64,000 nucleotides of DNA from Vibrio aquaticus (GTDB lineage Bacteria > Pseudomonadota > Gammaproteobacteria > Enterobacterales > Vibrionaceae). This document shows, piece by piece, positions 17,494 through 26,320 of the stretch. Location of the stretch: assembly GCF_003970385.1 (NCBI RefSeq), contig NZ_RXZH01000001.1, forward strand, positions 62,001-126,000, given 5' to 3'. The notes beneath the pieces are model-generated. The model ran no database searches, was not told the DNA's origin, and worked only from the letters and a program-made list of their open reading frames with translations. Each line of letters starts with the position of its first letter. Within the stretch, counting starts at the first letter, position 1. The position numbers were made by a program, and so were the translations under genes.

Positions 17494-17523
17494 AAAAGCG
17501 AGCCCAAGTGGCTCGCTTTTTTG
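17494..17523. terminator. Bidirectional terminator between ackA and the P-loop kinase gene
   Basis: An 8-base perfect stem (AGCGAGCC / GGCTCGCT, 17497-17517) with a 5-base loop is flanked by AAAA on the left and a T-run on the right, so it can serve both convergent genes. Confidence 0.9.
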
Positions 17524-17537
17524 TTTATTGCTCGATG

Positions 17538-18032
17538 TTATTCGACTATCTTACATCCATTCACCACTTCACTTTCTTCAGGCACCTCAAATTTCGGTTC
17601 CATAAAGTTGAACATCATGTCTGTAACCTCGAAAGCGTAGACGGTTGGATCTTTTTCGATGTTACGTTTAGCGACTCTTTGTCGTCGAGTCTCAGTCAGC
17701 ACATCAAGATAGTGAAGCTCAGCGCTTATGCCTAAACGGAGAGCTTTATCTACAAAGATGTCTCGTTGCGATTTGGTAGTAAAACCCAGATCAAGTACGA
17801 CGTTTCCACCTAATGAAAGAATTTGTTCGCTCACTTCCCAGATTTGATCATGGCAACGGTTCACTCGTTCCATCATCCAAGAAAAATCCAGTGAGGTCAT
17901 ATCTTTTGCAAACAGTGTCTGCATCCAGGGGTCGATAGAAAACTTAACGGCCTTAATCTTTTTACACAATCCCATCGAGTAGGTGGTTTTACCTGCGCCA
18001 GTAGGGCCACAAACCAGAATTAACCTAGCCAT
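17538..18032 (-). CDS. P-loop kinase-like ATPase (AAA_33 / zeta-toxin-like fold)
   Basis: This 164-residue protein begins with Walker A (GPTGAGKTT, about residues 9-17) and has an SIDPWMQTLF substrate-lobe element. VVLDLGFTTKSQRD resembles the Walker B/LID region of small-molecule kinases, and RRQRVAKRN is a likely arginine-rich LID. It most resembles the AAA_33 group of chloramphenicol-phosphotransferase-like or zeta-toxin-like kinases. The substrate is unknown. It has no antitoxin-like partner, which argues against a toxin role. It lies 58 bases downstream of a hypothetical gene on the same strand. Confidence 0.75.
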   Translation of the reverse strand: MARLILVCGPTGAGKTTYSMGLCKKIKAVKFSIDPWMQTLFAKDMTSLDFSWMMERVNRCHDQIWEVSEQILSLGGNVVLDLGFTTKSQRDIFVDKALRLGISAELHYLDVLTETRRQRVAKRNIEKDPTVYAFEVTDMMFNFMEPKFEVPEESEVVNGCKIVE

Positions 18033-18090
18033 GTTTCAATCCTTTTCAAACTATCCATGATTGGCATGCGACCGTTAGTCACAATGATCG

Positions 18091-18519
18091 TTATTGTTCC
18101 CATTGCTGTGGCACTACGGCTGCTTGGTTACCTAACTTAACCACTTTGCCACCATGACGGTCAGAGTAGGCGGTGGCTTCCGTGGTATTGGAAAACCAAT
18201 GCACGGGGTAGCCCCCATCACGCAGTTCGATGCTATTGGGTAGAATTGAGCCCTCGGGAGCAGTTACGACTTTTCGCTTGAAGTCAGCCCAACAGTTGGC
18301 ACCATTTTCCGCAGCCAACATCTGCAACAAATGCTTACGTTGGATAATTGAAGTGTTCTTTTTGAGTTCAACCAACGAGATATTGGTTAACACGTTTGAA
18401 TTGAGTAAACGCCTCAGCACAGGCAATGCGTCAGACAGTGACGTCGATTGGGCGAGTTTTTGTAAGACTTTTGCTTCTCGAAGCCAAAGTTGAAGATCGG
18501 AATTATTTTGATGGCACAT
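18091..18519 (-). CDS. Hypothetical protein
   Basis: This 142-residue soluble protein has no signal peptide or membrane segment. The start is well supported by AAGGAGG just upstream of the ATG. The N-terminal two thirds look helical (LREAKVLQKLAQS, VLRRLLNSN, IIQRKHLLQML); the last 40 residues look like a small beta domain with Gly-rich turns (RDGGYPVHWFSNT, DRHGGKVVKLGN). I do not recognise a family. It may be co-transcribed with the P-loop kinase gene downstream. Confidence 0.65.
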   Translation of the reverse strand: MCHQNNSDLQLWLREAKVLQKLAQSTSLSDALPVLRRLLNSNVLTNISLVELKKNTSIIQRKHLLQMLAAENGANCWADFKRKVVTAPEGSILPNSIELRDGGYPVHWFSNTTEATAYSDRHGGKVVKLGNQAAVVPQQWEQ

Positions 18520-18746
18520 ATCGTCCTCCTTTTACTCCACCTACTCGCTATCGGTGACGGGATGATATGCAAGTGACATGCTTGCTATAAATTTTCTATG
18601 CGTTGGTACTATCGTTTTTGCGAGGTAGGCATCCAACCGGCCTGCACAAAGGCTACTACTCTTTGCTTTGGATAGCAACATAGTTTATAAATCAGAAAAA
18701 GCGAGTTCAAATGACTTACTTACTAAAGTAGAGGACGTGTAAGCGC

Positions 18747-19526
18747 TTATTGAGTCACCGTTTTGATGTAATCACTCGGCGTAAGGCCAAACTTTCCTTT
18801 GAAACGTTGGCTAAAGCGTTCTTCAGACTGATAACCACATAACTGAGCAAGTAGCGCAACGTTATTTTGCCCATCTTGCATCAAACCCAAAGCATGATTA
18901 AGCCGCACATCGACTAACACTTGTCGGTATTGTGTTCCTTCATGTTTGAGCTTTCTGATCAAAGTAGAGCGGCTGATCGCAAAGTCCTTAGCAACCTCTT
19001 CTAACGGATGCTCACTACTTGGGTCGTTTGCCAAATAACGGCTTAGTTGCTGAGTAAACGTGGTACTTACGTTACTGAATAGGCCATGCAATACGCCTTG
19101 TTCCGCCAGTTGTTGATACAGACCATTGACCCAGTAAGACTGTGTTTCTTTACTCATCTTATGTTGCTCAAATAAGTAGAGGGCATTGAGCGTAGCTTCT
19201 AAGGCGCTATTGGATTTTAATACCGGACAATGCCTTTTTTGATCGTTCCGTTTACTCAGTTCGATCATCGCCTCGCTTGGTACAAGATACAGACTGAACA
19301 CACGGGAAAGAAAACGTCCTTTTTGAGGCAGATTTTCAAAGCTTAACGATTCTGATGCCTGACAGAATATTAGCTCTGAGTGAGACACATCTAAAGCGCT
19401 ATCACGCCAATGCAGGCGTTTACTGCCAGTGATGATTTGAATAAGGCTAGGGGAATGCAATTTTACATTTCTAAGTTTCTGAGATTGTTCTGCTCGAAAG
19501 ATAGAGACTTTGTATTGATGGCTCAT
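18747..19526 (-). CDS. AraC-family transcriptional regulator
   Basis: This protein is 259 residues from the second of two adjacent ATG codons; the first is only two bases from the AGGGGGA ribosome-binding site. The C-terminal AraC domain is clear (HPLEEVAKDFAISRSTLIRK, then LLAQLCGYQSEERFSQRFKGKFGLTPSDY). The N-terminal 150 residues (LIQIITGSKRLHWRDSALDV) resemble the small cupin-like sensor regions of this family. It lies 23 bases downstream of the PEBP-family gene on the same strand, so the two probably form an operon. Its ligand and targets are unknown. Confidence 0.8.
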   Translation of the reverse strand: MSHQYKVSIFRAEQSQKLRNVKLHSPSLIQIITGSKRLHWRDSALDVSHSELIFCQASESLSFENLPQKGRFLSRVFSLYLVPSEAMIELSKRNDQKRHCPVLKSNSALEATLNALYLFEQHKMSKETQSYWVNGLYQQLAEQGVLHGLFSNVSTTFTQQLSRYLANDPSSEHPLEEVAKDFAISRSTLIRKLKHEGTQYRQVLVDVRLNHALGLMQDGQNNVALLAQLCGYQSEERFSQRFKGKFGLTPSDYIKTVTQ

Positions 19527-19549
19527 CATTCCCCCTTAATTAATGATTC

Positions 19550-20083
19550 TTAACGCACATACGTTGAAGTAAGTGTGGCTTTGCCGAGCGCCATGCTATT
19601 CAAAGTAAAACCGACAACGGCTGGTGGTGTGGTTTCACCTAGATCTAACTTTTCACTTGGTAGCGCCCACACCGTAAATTGATAGCGGTGCATGCCGTCT
19701 CCCTCTGGAGGACAAGCGCCACCAAATCCAACCGTGCCGTAGTCGATCCGAGCTTCATTACCGCCCAGCTTCTGAATATCTGCGCTGCGTGGTAGTTCGT
19801 TCACTGTTGCTGGAATGTTGAACGCGACCCAATGCCAAAAGCCACTGCCTGTCGGCGCATCAGGATCATAGGCTGTGATTGCAAAACTCTTAGTGCCTGC
19901 AGGTGCGTCTTTCCAAGAGAGGTGAGGAGATTGGTTATCGCCCTTACAACCCCAGCCGTTGTATTCAAAGGTTTTCGCCATCGGATAACCTTCTTGAATG
20001 TCTTTACTTGTAAGCTCGAATGCTTGAACTGAGCCAAATGCAAGCAGACCGACTGCCAATACTGTTTTCGTGATTAGTTTCAT
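19550..20083 (-). CDS. Secreted PEBP-family protein (YbhB/YbcL-like)
   Basis: This 177-residue protein of the phosphatidylethanolamine-binding / Raf-kinase-inhibitor-like family has a signal peptide (about 1-21, ending SVQA), so it should be periplasmic like YbcL. Conserved ligand-pocket motifs are YDPDAPTGSGFWHW and GFGGACPPEGDGMHRYQF (the His and Asp cluster that binds anions or phospho-head groups). The bacterial role is not well defined. It is followed on the same strand by an AraC regulator 23 bases away. Confidence 0.88.
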   Translation of the reverse strand: MKLITKTVLAVGLLAFGSVQAFELTSKDIQEGYPMAKTFEYNGWGCKGDNQSPHLSWKDAPAGTKSFAITAYDPDAPTGSGFWHWVAFNIPATVNELPRSADIQKLGGNEARIDYGTVGFGGACPPEGDGMHRYQFTVWALPSEKLDLGETTPPAVVGFTLNSMALGKATLTSTYVR

Positions 20084-20230
20084 GATGTGTTCCCTTGTCT
20101 AAGTTCGGATTCAGTATATCCGCAGGAACTGATTTTTACCCATCAGAAAGTGTCAATATATTTATGTTTTTATTTAATTATGAAACTTGTAGTGACTTAG
20201 TTAAAGAGGAAAGGAATCGAACGGTAAATT

Positions 20231-21139
20231 TTAGGAATACAAAACCCGAGACGACTCTGTAACCAAAGACTCAGTGATCTGAGATAACACTCGTGAGCGA
20301 ATTCCTGCGTGTTGCCAATACAAGGGTTCATACAACGAGTTATCAGGAGCAATATGAATCAATTGTTTGGTCTCGATTAAATCACCGAGTAGCCCTTCAT
20401 GGGTGACACACCAACCCATTCCGAGCCTAGCCGCCTCAACGATACCCGATGCACTCGGAAGGTAATGAACATTGAGGGGATCAATCTCTTGCCCGGTCAC
20501 TGTCCTAATGAAGCGTTTTTGCAAAAAGTCTTTTTGGTCATAATCAATCATTGGTGCTTGTTGAAACGCTTCTACAGTGAGCCCGTTACTAAAATAGCGC
20601 TCATACAAGGCAGGTGTGGCCACTGCGCGGTAACGCATTTTCCCAAGTTCATGCACCACGCAGCCTTGCAGTGCTTTACGTTCAGAGGTCAATGCGCCAA
20701 TAACTTGCCCATTCTTTAAGTGCTCCAAGGTGAAATCTTCATTGTCGAGACGAACATCAAACTGATAATCATATTGTTGATGCAGCAGCGCCAACGCATT
20801 GAGGAGCCAAGTCGAGAAAGAGTCTTCATTAACGGCGATGGCAAACTTGGTCGAACGATTTGTGGTTGGATCATCTGGCAGGAAATCATCCATCACTTCA
20901 GATTCCAGAACCGACATCGGTTTTACGCGAGCTAACAGTTTATTGCCCGCAGGGGTTGGTTTACAAGGAGATTGCCTGATGATGAGCAACTGCCCAACTC
21001 GGTCTTCAAGTTGCTTGATCCGCTGTGAAATAGCGGAGGGTGTGACTGAAAGCCTTTTAGCTGCTCGCTCAAAGCTGGCTTCTTCAACGACTGCGATAAA
21101 GGCAACGACTTGCGGGGAGAGTAAACTCATAAAATCCAT
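20231..21139 (-). CDS. argP: ArgP-type LysR regulator of the divergent amino-acid exporter
   Basis: This is a 302-residue LysR protein with a winged helix (SFERAAKRLSVTPSAISQRIKQLED) very like ArgP/IciA. The effector domain keeps ArgP-like wording (PLYWQHAGIRSRVLSQITE near the C-terminus). An ATG three codons inside (21130) could also be the start. It is divergent from the LysE/ArgO-type exporter gene, the classic ArgP-ArgO or LysG-LysE arrangement in which the regulator activates export when basic amino acids accumulate. The intergenic region of about 100 bases has the T-N11-A spacing motifs common to LysR sites, but I cannot single one out. Confidence 0.85.
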   Translation of the reverse strand: MDFMSLLSPQVVAFIAVVEEASFERAAKRLSVTPSAISQRIKQLEDRVGQLLIIRQSPCKPTPAGNKLLARVKPMSVLESEVMDDFLPDDPTTNRSTKFAIAVNEDSFSTWLLNALALLHQQYDYQFDVRLDNEDFTLEHLKNGQVIGALTSERKALQGCVVHELGKMRYRAVATPALYERYFSNGLTVEAFQQAPMIDYDQKDFLQKRFIRTVTGQEIDPLNVHYLPSASGIVEAARLGMGWCVTHEGLLGDLIETKQLIHIAPDNSLYEPLYWQHAGIRSRVLSQITESLVTESSRVLYS

Positions 21140-21242
21140 CTTAAGAATTTCTTAACTTGATTAAGAATATATCGTTTTTCTAAATCTTATAAAACCCACA
21201 CACTGCAGCTTAAACGAAATCATCAAAAGGAAAGGGTTGTTC

Positions 21243-21854
21243 ATGGCATCATCCATTACAGGCTTCACAACAGGTATGGGGCTGATTGCGTGTATTGGTA
21301 CACAAAACGCATTTGTACTTAAACAAGGCTTGCTAAGGCAGCATCTGTTTGCGGTTGCAGCTATCTGTATTCTAAGCGATATCTTGTTGATTTCAGCGGG
21401 TATCGCAGGGTTAGGAAAGTTAGTGAACCATTGGCCAAATTTGATGGATATCGTCCGTTATGCCGGTGTGGTGTTTTTGGCTTGGGTTGCATTTTCATCG
21501 GCTAAACAAGCGTGGATCGGCAATAGCCAATTGGATCCGTCTAGCGATGAGCCACCGAGGCTTAAGACGGTAATCTTTACCTGCCTTGCGCTAACATGGC
21601 TAAATCCGCATGTGTATATTGATACGGTGTTTATGATTGGCAGCTTATCGATGCCGTATGCCGGAGCAGAAAAGTGGAAATTTGCCGTGGGTGTGATGTC
21701 AGCCAGTGTCGTGTGGTTTATTGCTATTACCTACGGCGCAAAAGTGTTGCTTCCTTTGTTTCGTAACCCACATGCGTGGCGCGTTCTTGATGGCCTTGTC
21801 GCCGTAATGATGGGGTATTTATCGGTATATCTACTCTTTGCTCCGTTACCTTAA
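21243..21854 (+). CDS. argO: ArgO/LysE-family amino-acid exporter
   Basis: This 203-residue inner-membrane protein has the LysE fold: about six helices, with the GLIACIGTQNAFVLKQGL signature at the N-terminus and FTCLALTWLNPHVYIDT in the middle. ArgO exports arginine (and canavanine) and LysE exports lysine and arginine, so a basic amino acid is the expected substrate. I use ATG 21243, which has AAGGG six bases upstream; a TTG at 21237 is possible. It is divergent from the argP-like regulator gene. Confidence 0.88.
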   Translation: MASSITGFTTGMGLIACIGTQNAFVLKQGLLRQHLFAVAAICILSDILLISAGIAGLGKLVNHWPNLMDIVRYAGVVFLAWVAFSSAKQAWIGNSQLDPSSDEPPRLKTVIFTCLALTWLNPHVYIDTVFMIGSLSMPYAGAEKWKFAVGVMSASVVWFIAITYGAKVLLPLFRNPHAWRVLDGLVAVMMGYLSVYLLFAPLP

Positions 21855-21901
21855 GTGGGGCTCGTTTCCGGCTTTACGGCCTCCATCGCCATGTTTGAAT
21901 G

Positions 21902-22744
21902 TTATCGTACTTGTTGGACGGCCTGCTTTGCGGCGCTTAAGCCCATTTGATACCCAGCATCGAGTTTGGCTTTGTTGGTTGTGAGCCTTCCTACAGCGAA
22001 GTTATCTTCTGGGGCGATAACGTGAACAGTGCAGTCTTGAGGAGGATTGTTAATAAACTCTAAGGTTTCGTTGTATTGCTCGGATCGATTGACCATTGCA
22101 TCAGCGAGGTGGGGCGTGTTTTTCATTAGTCGACGCAATAACCAAGGCGCTTTTGGCGGTCGCTTCGTATAGCCCGGCTTCTGTGAAAGGATCACGGTGA
22201 TTTCCTTTGCGCCTCGGTTGTAGGCTTCCAGTACGGGAATGGAGTCTGCGACACCTCCGTCAATCAGTGTTTTTCCTTCAACATTGATTGGCGTACGATA
22301 AGCCATAGGCAGTGAACACGACGCTTTTAGAATCATCTCTAAATTACTTTCATGCCCAAGGGTATACACGGGTTCACCAGTCGAGACATCGGTGGTAACG
22401 ATATGAAAGGGAATAGGCTGCTTGGCAAAGGCTTGCATATCATAGGGGTTATGTATCGCTATGTAATCCCATAACCAATCGAGATCGAGCCAGTGTCCAC
22501 CTTTGGCAAAACGGCGGAAGTTAATGAATTCAGGGCGGCAAGAATAGTCAGCGATGATGGTATAGGTTCGACCCCGTTGGTTTGAAAGCCAAGAGGCGAT
22601 ATTGGTTGAACCAGCCGAGACACCAATACAAAAATCAAAAGGGTTGTAGCCGTGGTCGATAAAGCCGTCTAAAACGCCAGCTGCAAATATCCCTCGCATT
22701 GCGCCACCTTCGACGACTAAGGCGTGCTTTGTTTTCTGTTTCAT
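21902..22744 (-). CDS. Patatin-like phospholipase (YjjU-like)
   Basis: This 280-residue patatin-family serine hydrolase shows the oxyanion motif GGAMRG near residue 14, the nucleophile elbow GVSAGS (about residue 43) and the catalytic Asp in DGGVAD (about residue 163). No signal peptide is seen, so it should act in the cytoplasm, presumably on phospholipids or lysophospholipids; YjjU of E. coli is the nearest relative I recall. It stands alone and converges on the argO gene with only 47 bases between. Confidence 0.85.
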   Translation of the reverse strand: MKQKTKHALVVEGGAMRGIFAAGVLDGFIDHGYNPFDFCIGVSAGSTNIASWLSNQRGRTYTIIADYSCRPEFINFRRFAKGGHWLDLDWLWDYIAIHNPYDMQAFAKQPIPFHIVTTDVSTGEPVYTLGHESNLEMILKASCSLPMAYRTPINVEGKTLIDGGVADSIPVLEAYNRGAKEITVILSQKPGYTKRPPKAPWLLRRLMKNTPHLADAMVNRSEQYNETLEFINNPPQDCTVHVIAPEDNFAVGRLTTNKAKLDAGYQMGLSAAKQAVQQVR

Positions 22745-23130
22745 GTGGAGCCCGTTCCCTGTATTTCGTTGCTCAAAAGTAACAGGATTTGAATAAGAAC
22801 TCTATTAAGACTGGAGCGTTAACGTGATGGAGTCGTGTACCTTCTCCCAAGAATACCGATGCTTTGAGGACTCTGGCCACCATTCTGACAATGCCAAAGT
22901 TGTTACGGGGTGGCGTTCTTATGGTGTATTTAAATGATTTGCACATCGCTGGTTAGCACACGTTTTGGCTTATCACCGCATAATATCTGCATCAGAAATG
23001 CGGTTTTTATTCCGTAATAGATTCTAACTTCATTGAAAATCATCGTTACCCTACAAAAATTGTCTTCTGTCTTATCGAATTTATCAGTGGTTTGATAGAG
23101 TGATGACTCGATGTGCAAGGAGAGTTTTAG
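22745..23130. other. Intergenic stretch
   Basis: This stretch of 386 bases has no gene I can support. It should hold the patatin promoter (left end) and the promoter of the small ORF that begins at 23131. No RNA gene or strong hairpin was recognised. Confidence 0.5.
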
Positions 23131-23265
23131 ATGGGAACTATAATAGGCTTAGTCGTTTTAGCTGCTATAGATTGGTATCTTGTTCGTAAAACAGGGCTTC
23201 ATATACATCAACTCATTTCCAAAAAGTATGCCGAGCACCTACGTGGTAAAGAACATCATAAATAA
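23131..23265 (+). CDS. Small hydrophobic-head protein, 44 residues
   Basis: A short ORF starts at an ATG with a near-perfect ribosome-binding site (AAGGAGAG) seven bases upstream. The product begins MGTIIGLVVLAAIDWYLVRK, a single membrane-spanning helix, and ends in a basic, His-containing tail. The strong ribosome-binding site and coherent TM-plus-basic-tail layout make it a likely small membrane protein. I recognise no family and there is no partner gene nearby. Confidence 0.5.
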   Translation: MGTIIGLVVLAAIDWYLVRKTGLHIHQLISKKYAEHLRGKEHHK

Positions 23266-23393
23266 GACCTTTTTAGGGAAGAGCTTAACGGTATGCGGCG
23301 TAGCGCTTTTTGTTTAAAGTAAGATGCAGGGGTGGTATTGGGTAGCTCATTCTCATTTGTCTGAGGTCTTGCCACAAAAAGGAGAGTAATACT

Positions 23394-24005
23394 GTGCGAT
23401 TTATCTATGTCATGGATCCGATGTGCGCTTGGTGTTTTGCCTTTCAGCCCGAGTTAGAACACTTCTTGGAACAGCACCCTACAGCAGAAGTCGATTGGAT
23501 AATGGGTGGTCTGGCTCCTGATAATAACGAGCCTATGGATGAAAACCTCAAGCAGACCATTTCTTCTTATTGGCATCAAATAGAGAAGGTATCTCACGTA
23601 ACGTTTAATCATAGTTACTGGGAATTGAACACACCTTATCGTTCAACGTATCAAGCGTGTAGGGCGGTGATCTCCGCAGAGAACATGGCAGCAAGTAGCT
23701 CCGAGAAAATGGTCAAGGCTATTCAATCTGCATACTACTCTGAAGCAAAAAATCCGTCGTTAAATCAAACACTGATTGACTGCGCTCAGTTACTCAATTT
23801 GAGTGACAGCGAGTTTGAACTCAAATTAAAATCGAAAGAAATAGAGCAGCAGTTTCAGGAGCATTTACATCTAGCCGCTCAATTACAAGTCAGTGGGTTC
23901 CCAGCGCTTTTCTATGTCTCAGAAAGTAATCAGGCTTATCCTCTAGCACTGGGTTATTGCAAGTCAGAGGTGCTATCTAAGCGATTTACTCAGGTAAACT
24001 CATAA
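23394..24005 (+). CDS. DsbA-family thioredoxin-fold protein
   Basis: This 203-residue protein has a thioredoxin-like redox motif CAWC at residues 11-14 right after the first strand (IYVMDPM) and a cis-Pro segment SGFPALFY near residue 175, with a helical insertion between. This is the FrnE / HCCA-isomerase-like branch of the DsbA family. There is no signal peptide, so it is a cytoplasmic oxidoreductase of unknown partner. The start is GTG 23394, with AAAGGAGAG upstream. Confidence 0.82.
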   Translation: MRFIYVMDPMCAWCFAFQPELEHFLEQHPTAEVDWIMGGLAPDNNEPMDENLKQTISSYWHQIEKVSHVTFNHSYWELNTPYRSTYQACRAVISAENMAASSSEKMVKAIQSAYYSEAKNPSLNQTLIDCAQLLNLSDSEFELKLKSKEIEQQFQEHLHLAAQLQVSGFPALFYVSESNQAYPLALGYCKSEVLSKRFTQVNS

Positions 24006-24124
24006 CAAAAGCGGTTAACACAGGCTCGTAACGCTTGGCATTCTTCGCTCTATCGCTGGGTTTTGTGTTTGCGGTGCGTTAGGTTCGGGTATATTACAGC
24101 GTTCCTCACTACTTAAGAGAGTGT

Positions 24125-24149
24125 CATACCGCCGTGTGAGGGCGGTATG
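24125..24149. repeat. Strong inverted repeat between convergent genes
   Basis: A perfect 9-base stem (CATACCGCC / GGCGGTATG) closes a 7-base loop, six bases from the stop codon of the reverse-strand SEC-C gene. Neither side has a T-run, so it may be an mRNA 3'-end protecting hairpin rather than a classical terminator. Confidence 0.6.
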
Positions 24150-24155
24150 AGCAAT

Positions 24156-24488
24156 CTAAGCGCAGCACTTCTTGTATTTCTTGCCGCTACCACAGCTACA
24201 AGGATCGTTTCTGTTTGGTTTCTTTTCAAATACCGTTGTTTTTGCTTTGTTCAAGAGTGTATCAAGCTCGAGCGTGTTTTCGTCTTGGCTTTCATCTACA
24301 GTGATGTTTGCGATAATCGAATGCTCTTGAGCGATGGCTTCGACTTCTTGTTTACGTACTTCTGTCGGCACAACGATATGTATAGGTGCTTCTTCTGTCC
24401 CTGCTTTGATGTCACGATTAACGTTATAGCCTGACAGTACGTGGTTTTGTCGAGTTTCAATTCGACCTTTAAAAAACAGCTTAGACAT
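24156..24488 (-). CDS. SEC-C metal-binding protein, PBPRA1643 type
   Basis: This 110-residue protein ends in a SEC-C zinc-binding motif ([15 protein letters not shown], with Cys 97, 99, 108 and 109), the same motif found at the C-terminus of SecA. The N-terminal 80 residues ([29 protein letters not shown]) match the small Vibrionaceae family known as PBPRA1643. The function is unknown; SEC-C tails commonly mediate ribosome or partner binding. It is a single gene. Confidence 0.82.
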   Translation of the reverse strand: MSKLFFKGRIETRQNHVLSGYNVNRDIKAGTEEAPIHIVVPTEVRKQEVEAIAQEHSIIANITVDESQDENTLELDTLLNKAKTTVFEKKPNRNDPCSCGSGKKYKKCCA

Positions 24489-24749
24489 GCTGATACTCTT
24501 TACTTGGGATGTAAGAAAATGAGCAGGGATTATACGTATCGTATTAAAATGATAAAGCTAAAAATGGTTAAAACTTAGTATCGTATTGAAAGCGTTTAAG
24601 AGCAATTCCCAACGTTCCTAAAAAGAGCACTATGCAGCAGTTCTGAAACCCAATTTGAAGTGCCTCGGAAATCTCGTCTGATAACACCGAATAACTAACT
24701 GGTTCCTTTAATATCCACAGAGGTTTTAGTTATCAATAGGATGGCGATA

Positions 24750-25013
24750 ATGACTGGTGAAATGACGGAAATGGCAATTTCAAGCTACCTTGGCTGGTTG
24801 TTGCTGCTTATGGGGTCTTATCCTTTCTTGCTCGTCGGTGTCAGCATGTTCTTCTATGATGCTGAGCGCAAAAGGGCCCAAATGTGGTTAAACGGGATAA
24901 GCTTTTTGTTAGCTGCTTTTCTGTTGTATATGCACATGCAAACGGAAGTCATCTATGGAAGAGAACTCCTTGAAGCCTGGTATCGGGACAACCCAGAAGA
25001 CAGACCTGAGTAG
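24750..25013 (+). CDS. Small hypothetical inner-membrane protein
   Basis: This protein is 87 residues from ATG 24750, chosen because AGGA lies eight bases upstream; an ATG at 24741 would place the ribosome-binding site too close. There are two hydrophobic helices (about residues 12-33 and 46-62) separated by FFYDAERKRAQMW, and an acidic C-terminal tail (DNPEDRPE). No family recognised. Confidence 0.6.
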   Translation: MTGEMTEMAISSYLGWLLLLMGSYPFLLVGVSMFFYDAERKRAQMWLNGISFLLAAFLLYMHMQTEVIYGRELLEAWYRDNPEDRPE

Positions 25014-25182
25014 TGGTAAGAAAACACGTTTAGTCTGGGAGTTTATGTGCTTTCAGTGTTCTAATTCTCAACATTTAGGTCACTTTGTTGGAGAACTTTT
25101 AATCGTTCTGGGGTAGTTTATAAGTCAATGGCTACGAATGCATTCGTTGTTCACAGCGAGACTCATCTAACAAGGAGGTTAT

Positions 25183-25809
25183 ATGTTTCCACTTGAGGTT
25201 TTCGTTACCTATACGTTGGCATGTCTACTACTGGTCATTTCTCCCGGCCCTGATAATTTACTCGCAATTGGCCGAGGCCTGAGTCAAGGGCGACTCGCTG
25301 CGATTATGTCAGGTGCTTCATCGGGGGCTGGTATTTTGTTCCACGTCCTTGCAGCTAGTTTAGGCCTGACTCTGCTTATCCAAACCTCTGAAATCGCTTT
25401 TTACGTTGTCAAAATGGTGGGGGCAGCCTATCTAATTTGGCTGGGCGTTAAAGTGCTGCGCTCTCGAAATCTGTTCTCATTAGAGCCCGCAAAAAAGCAA
25501 TCGCTTAAAGTGATCTTTTTTACGGGATTTTTGTCTGCAGCGCTCAATCCCAAGCCGGGCATGTTTGTTCTTGCCTTTGTTCCTCAATTCGTTAATCCAA
25601 GTCTAGGCTCTGTCACCACGCAAATGATCGGCTATGGTGTTTGGTTTGCCATGCTGACTGCCATCGGCTTTAGTTTGATGGGAGTATTCTCGTCACAGCT
25701 ATCACAATGGTTTAGAAACAAACCTAAATTGGTATCTGGGTTAAATATTGGTGCGGGGCTTACGTTCGTATCGTCTGGCCTGGCAGTGGCATTTATGAAG
25801 CAGCGCTAA
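25183..25809 (+). CDS. LysE/RhtB-family exporter
   Basis: This 208-residue inner-membrane transporter has the RhtB signature SPGPDNLLAIGRGLSQGR near residue 24 and FLSAALNPKPGMFVLAFVPQF at about 118, in a five-to-six helix layout. Family members export homoserine, threonine, leucine or other neutral amino acids; the substrate here is not known. It has a strong ribosome-binding site (AAGGAGG). It is followed after 12 bases by a GNAT gene and then GFA and VF530 genes on the same strand, probably one loose operon ending at the 27.03 kb terminator. Confidence 0.85.
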   Translation: MFPLEVFVTYTLACLLLVISPGPDNLLAIGRGLSQGRLAAIMSGASSGAGILFHVLAASLGLTLLIQTSEIAFYVVKMVGAAYLIWLGVKVLRSRNLFSLEPAKKQSLKVIFFTGFLSAALNPKPGMFVLAFVPQFVNPSLGSVTTQMIGYGVWFAMLTAIGFSLMGVFSSQLSQWFRNKPKLVSGLNIGAGLTFVSSGLAVAFMKQR

Positions 25810-25821
25810 CCTGAGGATAAA

Positions 25822-26298
25822 ATGACACTAAGGGCCTTTGAAGAAAAAGACGATGACTTGCTGATTGGTTGGATAGATTCCGAGCAACTCAACTATTTGT
25901 GGGGTGGGCCAAAATTTGACTTTCCACTGGATACTAATCAAATCAGACAACACTGCTCTCAACCACAGGTTCACCCCTTCGTTTTTGACGTCGAAGGGAA
26001 AGCCGCTGGCTACGTAGAACTTTACAAAGAGTCAGATACTCACTTTCGCATTTGTCGCGTGTTTGTATCAAACGTATTCCGCGGACAAGGCATTGCGAAA
26101 ACGATGTTAAGCCAGTTGATTAAACTCGCCAAAGCAGAGTTTAAGGTTCGCTTGTTGTCGCTCGCGGTCTTTGAACACAATCAAGTGGCGAAGCACTGTT
26201 ACGAATCGTTAGGCTTTGTTCAGACATCACGAGAAATGGGAACACGATCGTTTGAAGGAGAAATCTGGGCGCTTCTTCTTATGGAAAAGCAGTTATAG
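25822..26298 (+). CDS. GNAT-family N-acetyltransferase
   Basis: This 158-residue GNAT acetyltransferase shows motif A (VFVSNVFRGQGIAKTML, with the acetyl-CoA-binding R-G-x-G-x-A loop) and motif B (LAVFEHNQVAKHCYESLGF) in the expected order. The N-terminal WGGPKFDFPL resembles the RimJ/RimL-like branch. The substrate is unknown. It is closely linked to the upstream LysE-type exporter, with a 12-base gap and GAGGA as ribosome-binding site. Confidence 0.85.
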   Translation: MTLRAFEEKDDDLLIGWIDSEQLNYLWGGPKFDFPLDTNQIRQHCSQPQVHPFVFDVEGKAAGYVELYKESDTHFRICRVFVSNVFRGQGIAKTMLSQLIKLAKAEFKVRLLSLAVFEHNQVAKHCYESLGFVQTSREMGTRSFEGEIWALLLMEKQL

Positions 26299-26320
26299 CA
26301 AATAGAACAAAGGGAGTTAG

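Noticed and set aside
17538-18519. P-loop kinase plus hypothetical protein as a toxin-antitoxin pair (zeta-like toxin)
   Set aside because: The upstream partner is larger than an epsilon-type antitoxin, the genes are 58 bases apart and the kinase lacks a clear peptidoglycan-precursor kinase signature.
22930-23118. Reverse-strand ORF of 62 codons in the gap upstream of the small membrane ORF
   Set aside because: No ribosome-binding site, composition unlike a folded protein, and it would be divergent to nothing; probably chance.
25045-25116. Tiny ORF of 23 codons with a GGGAG upstream
   Set aside because: Too short and without recognisable features; could be chance in an intergenic gap.
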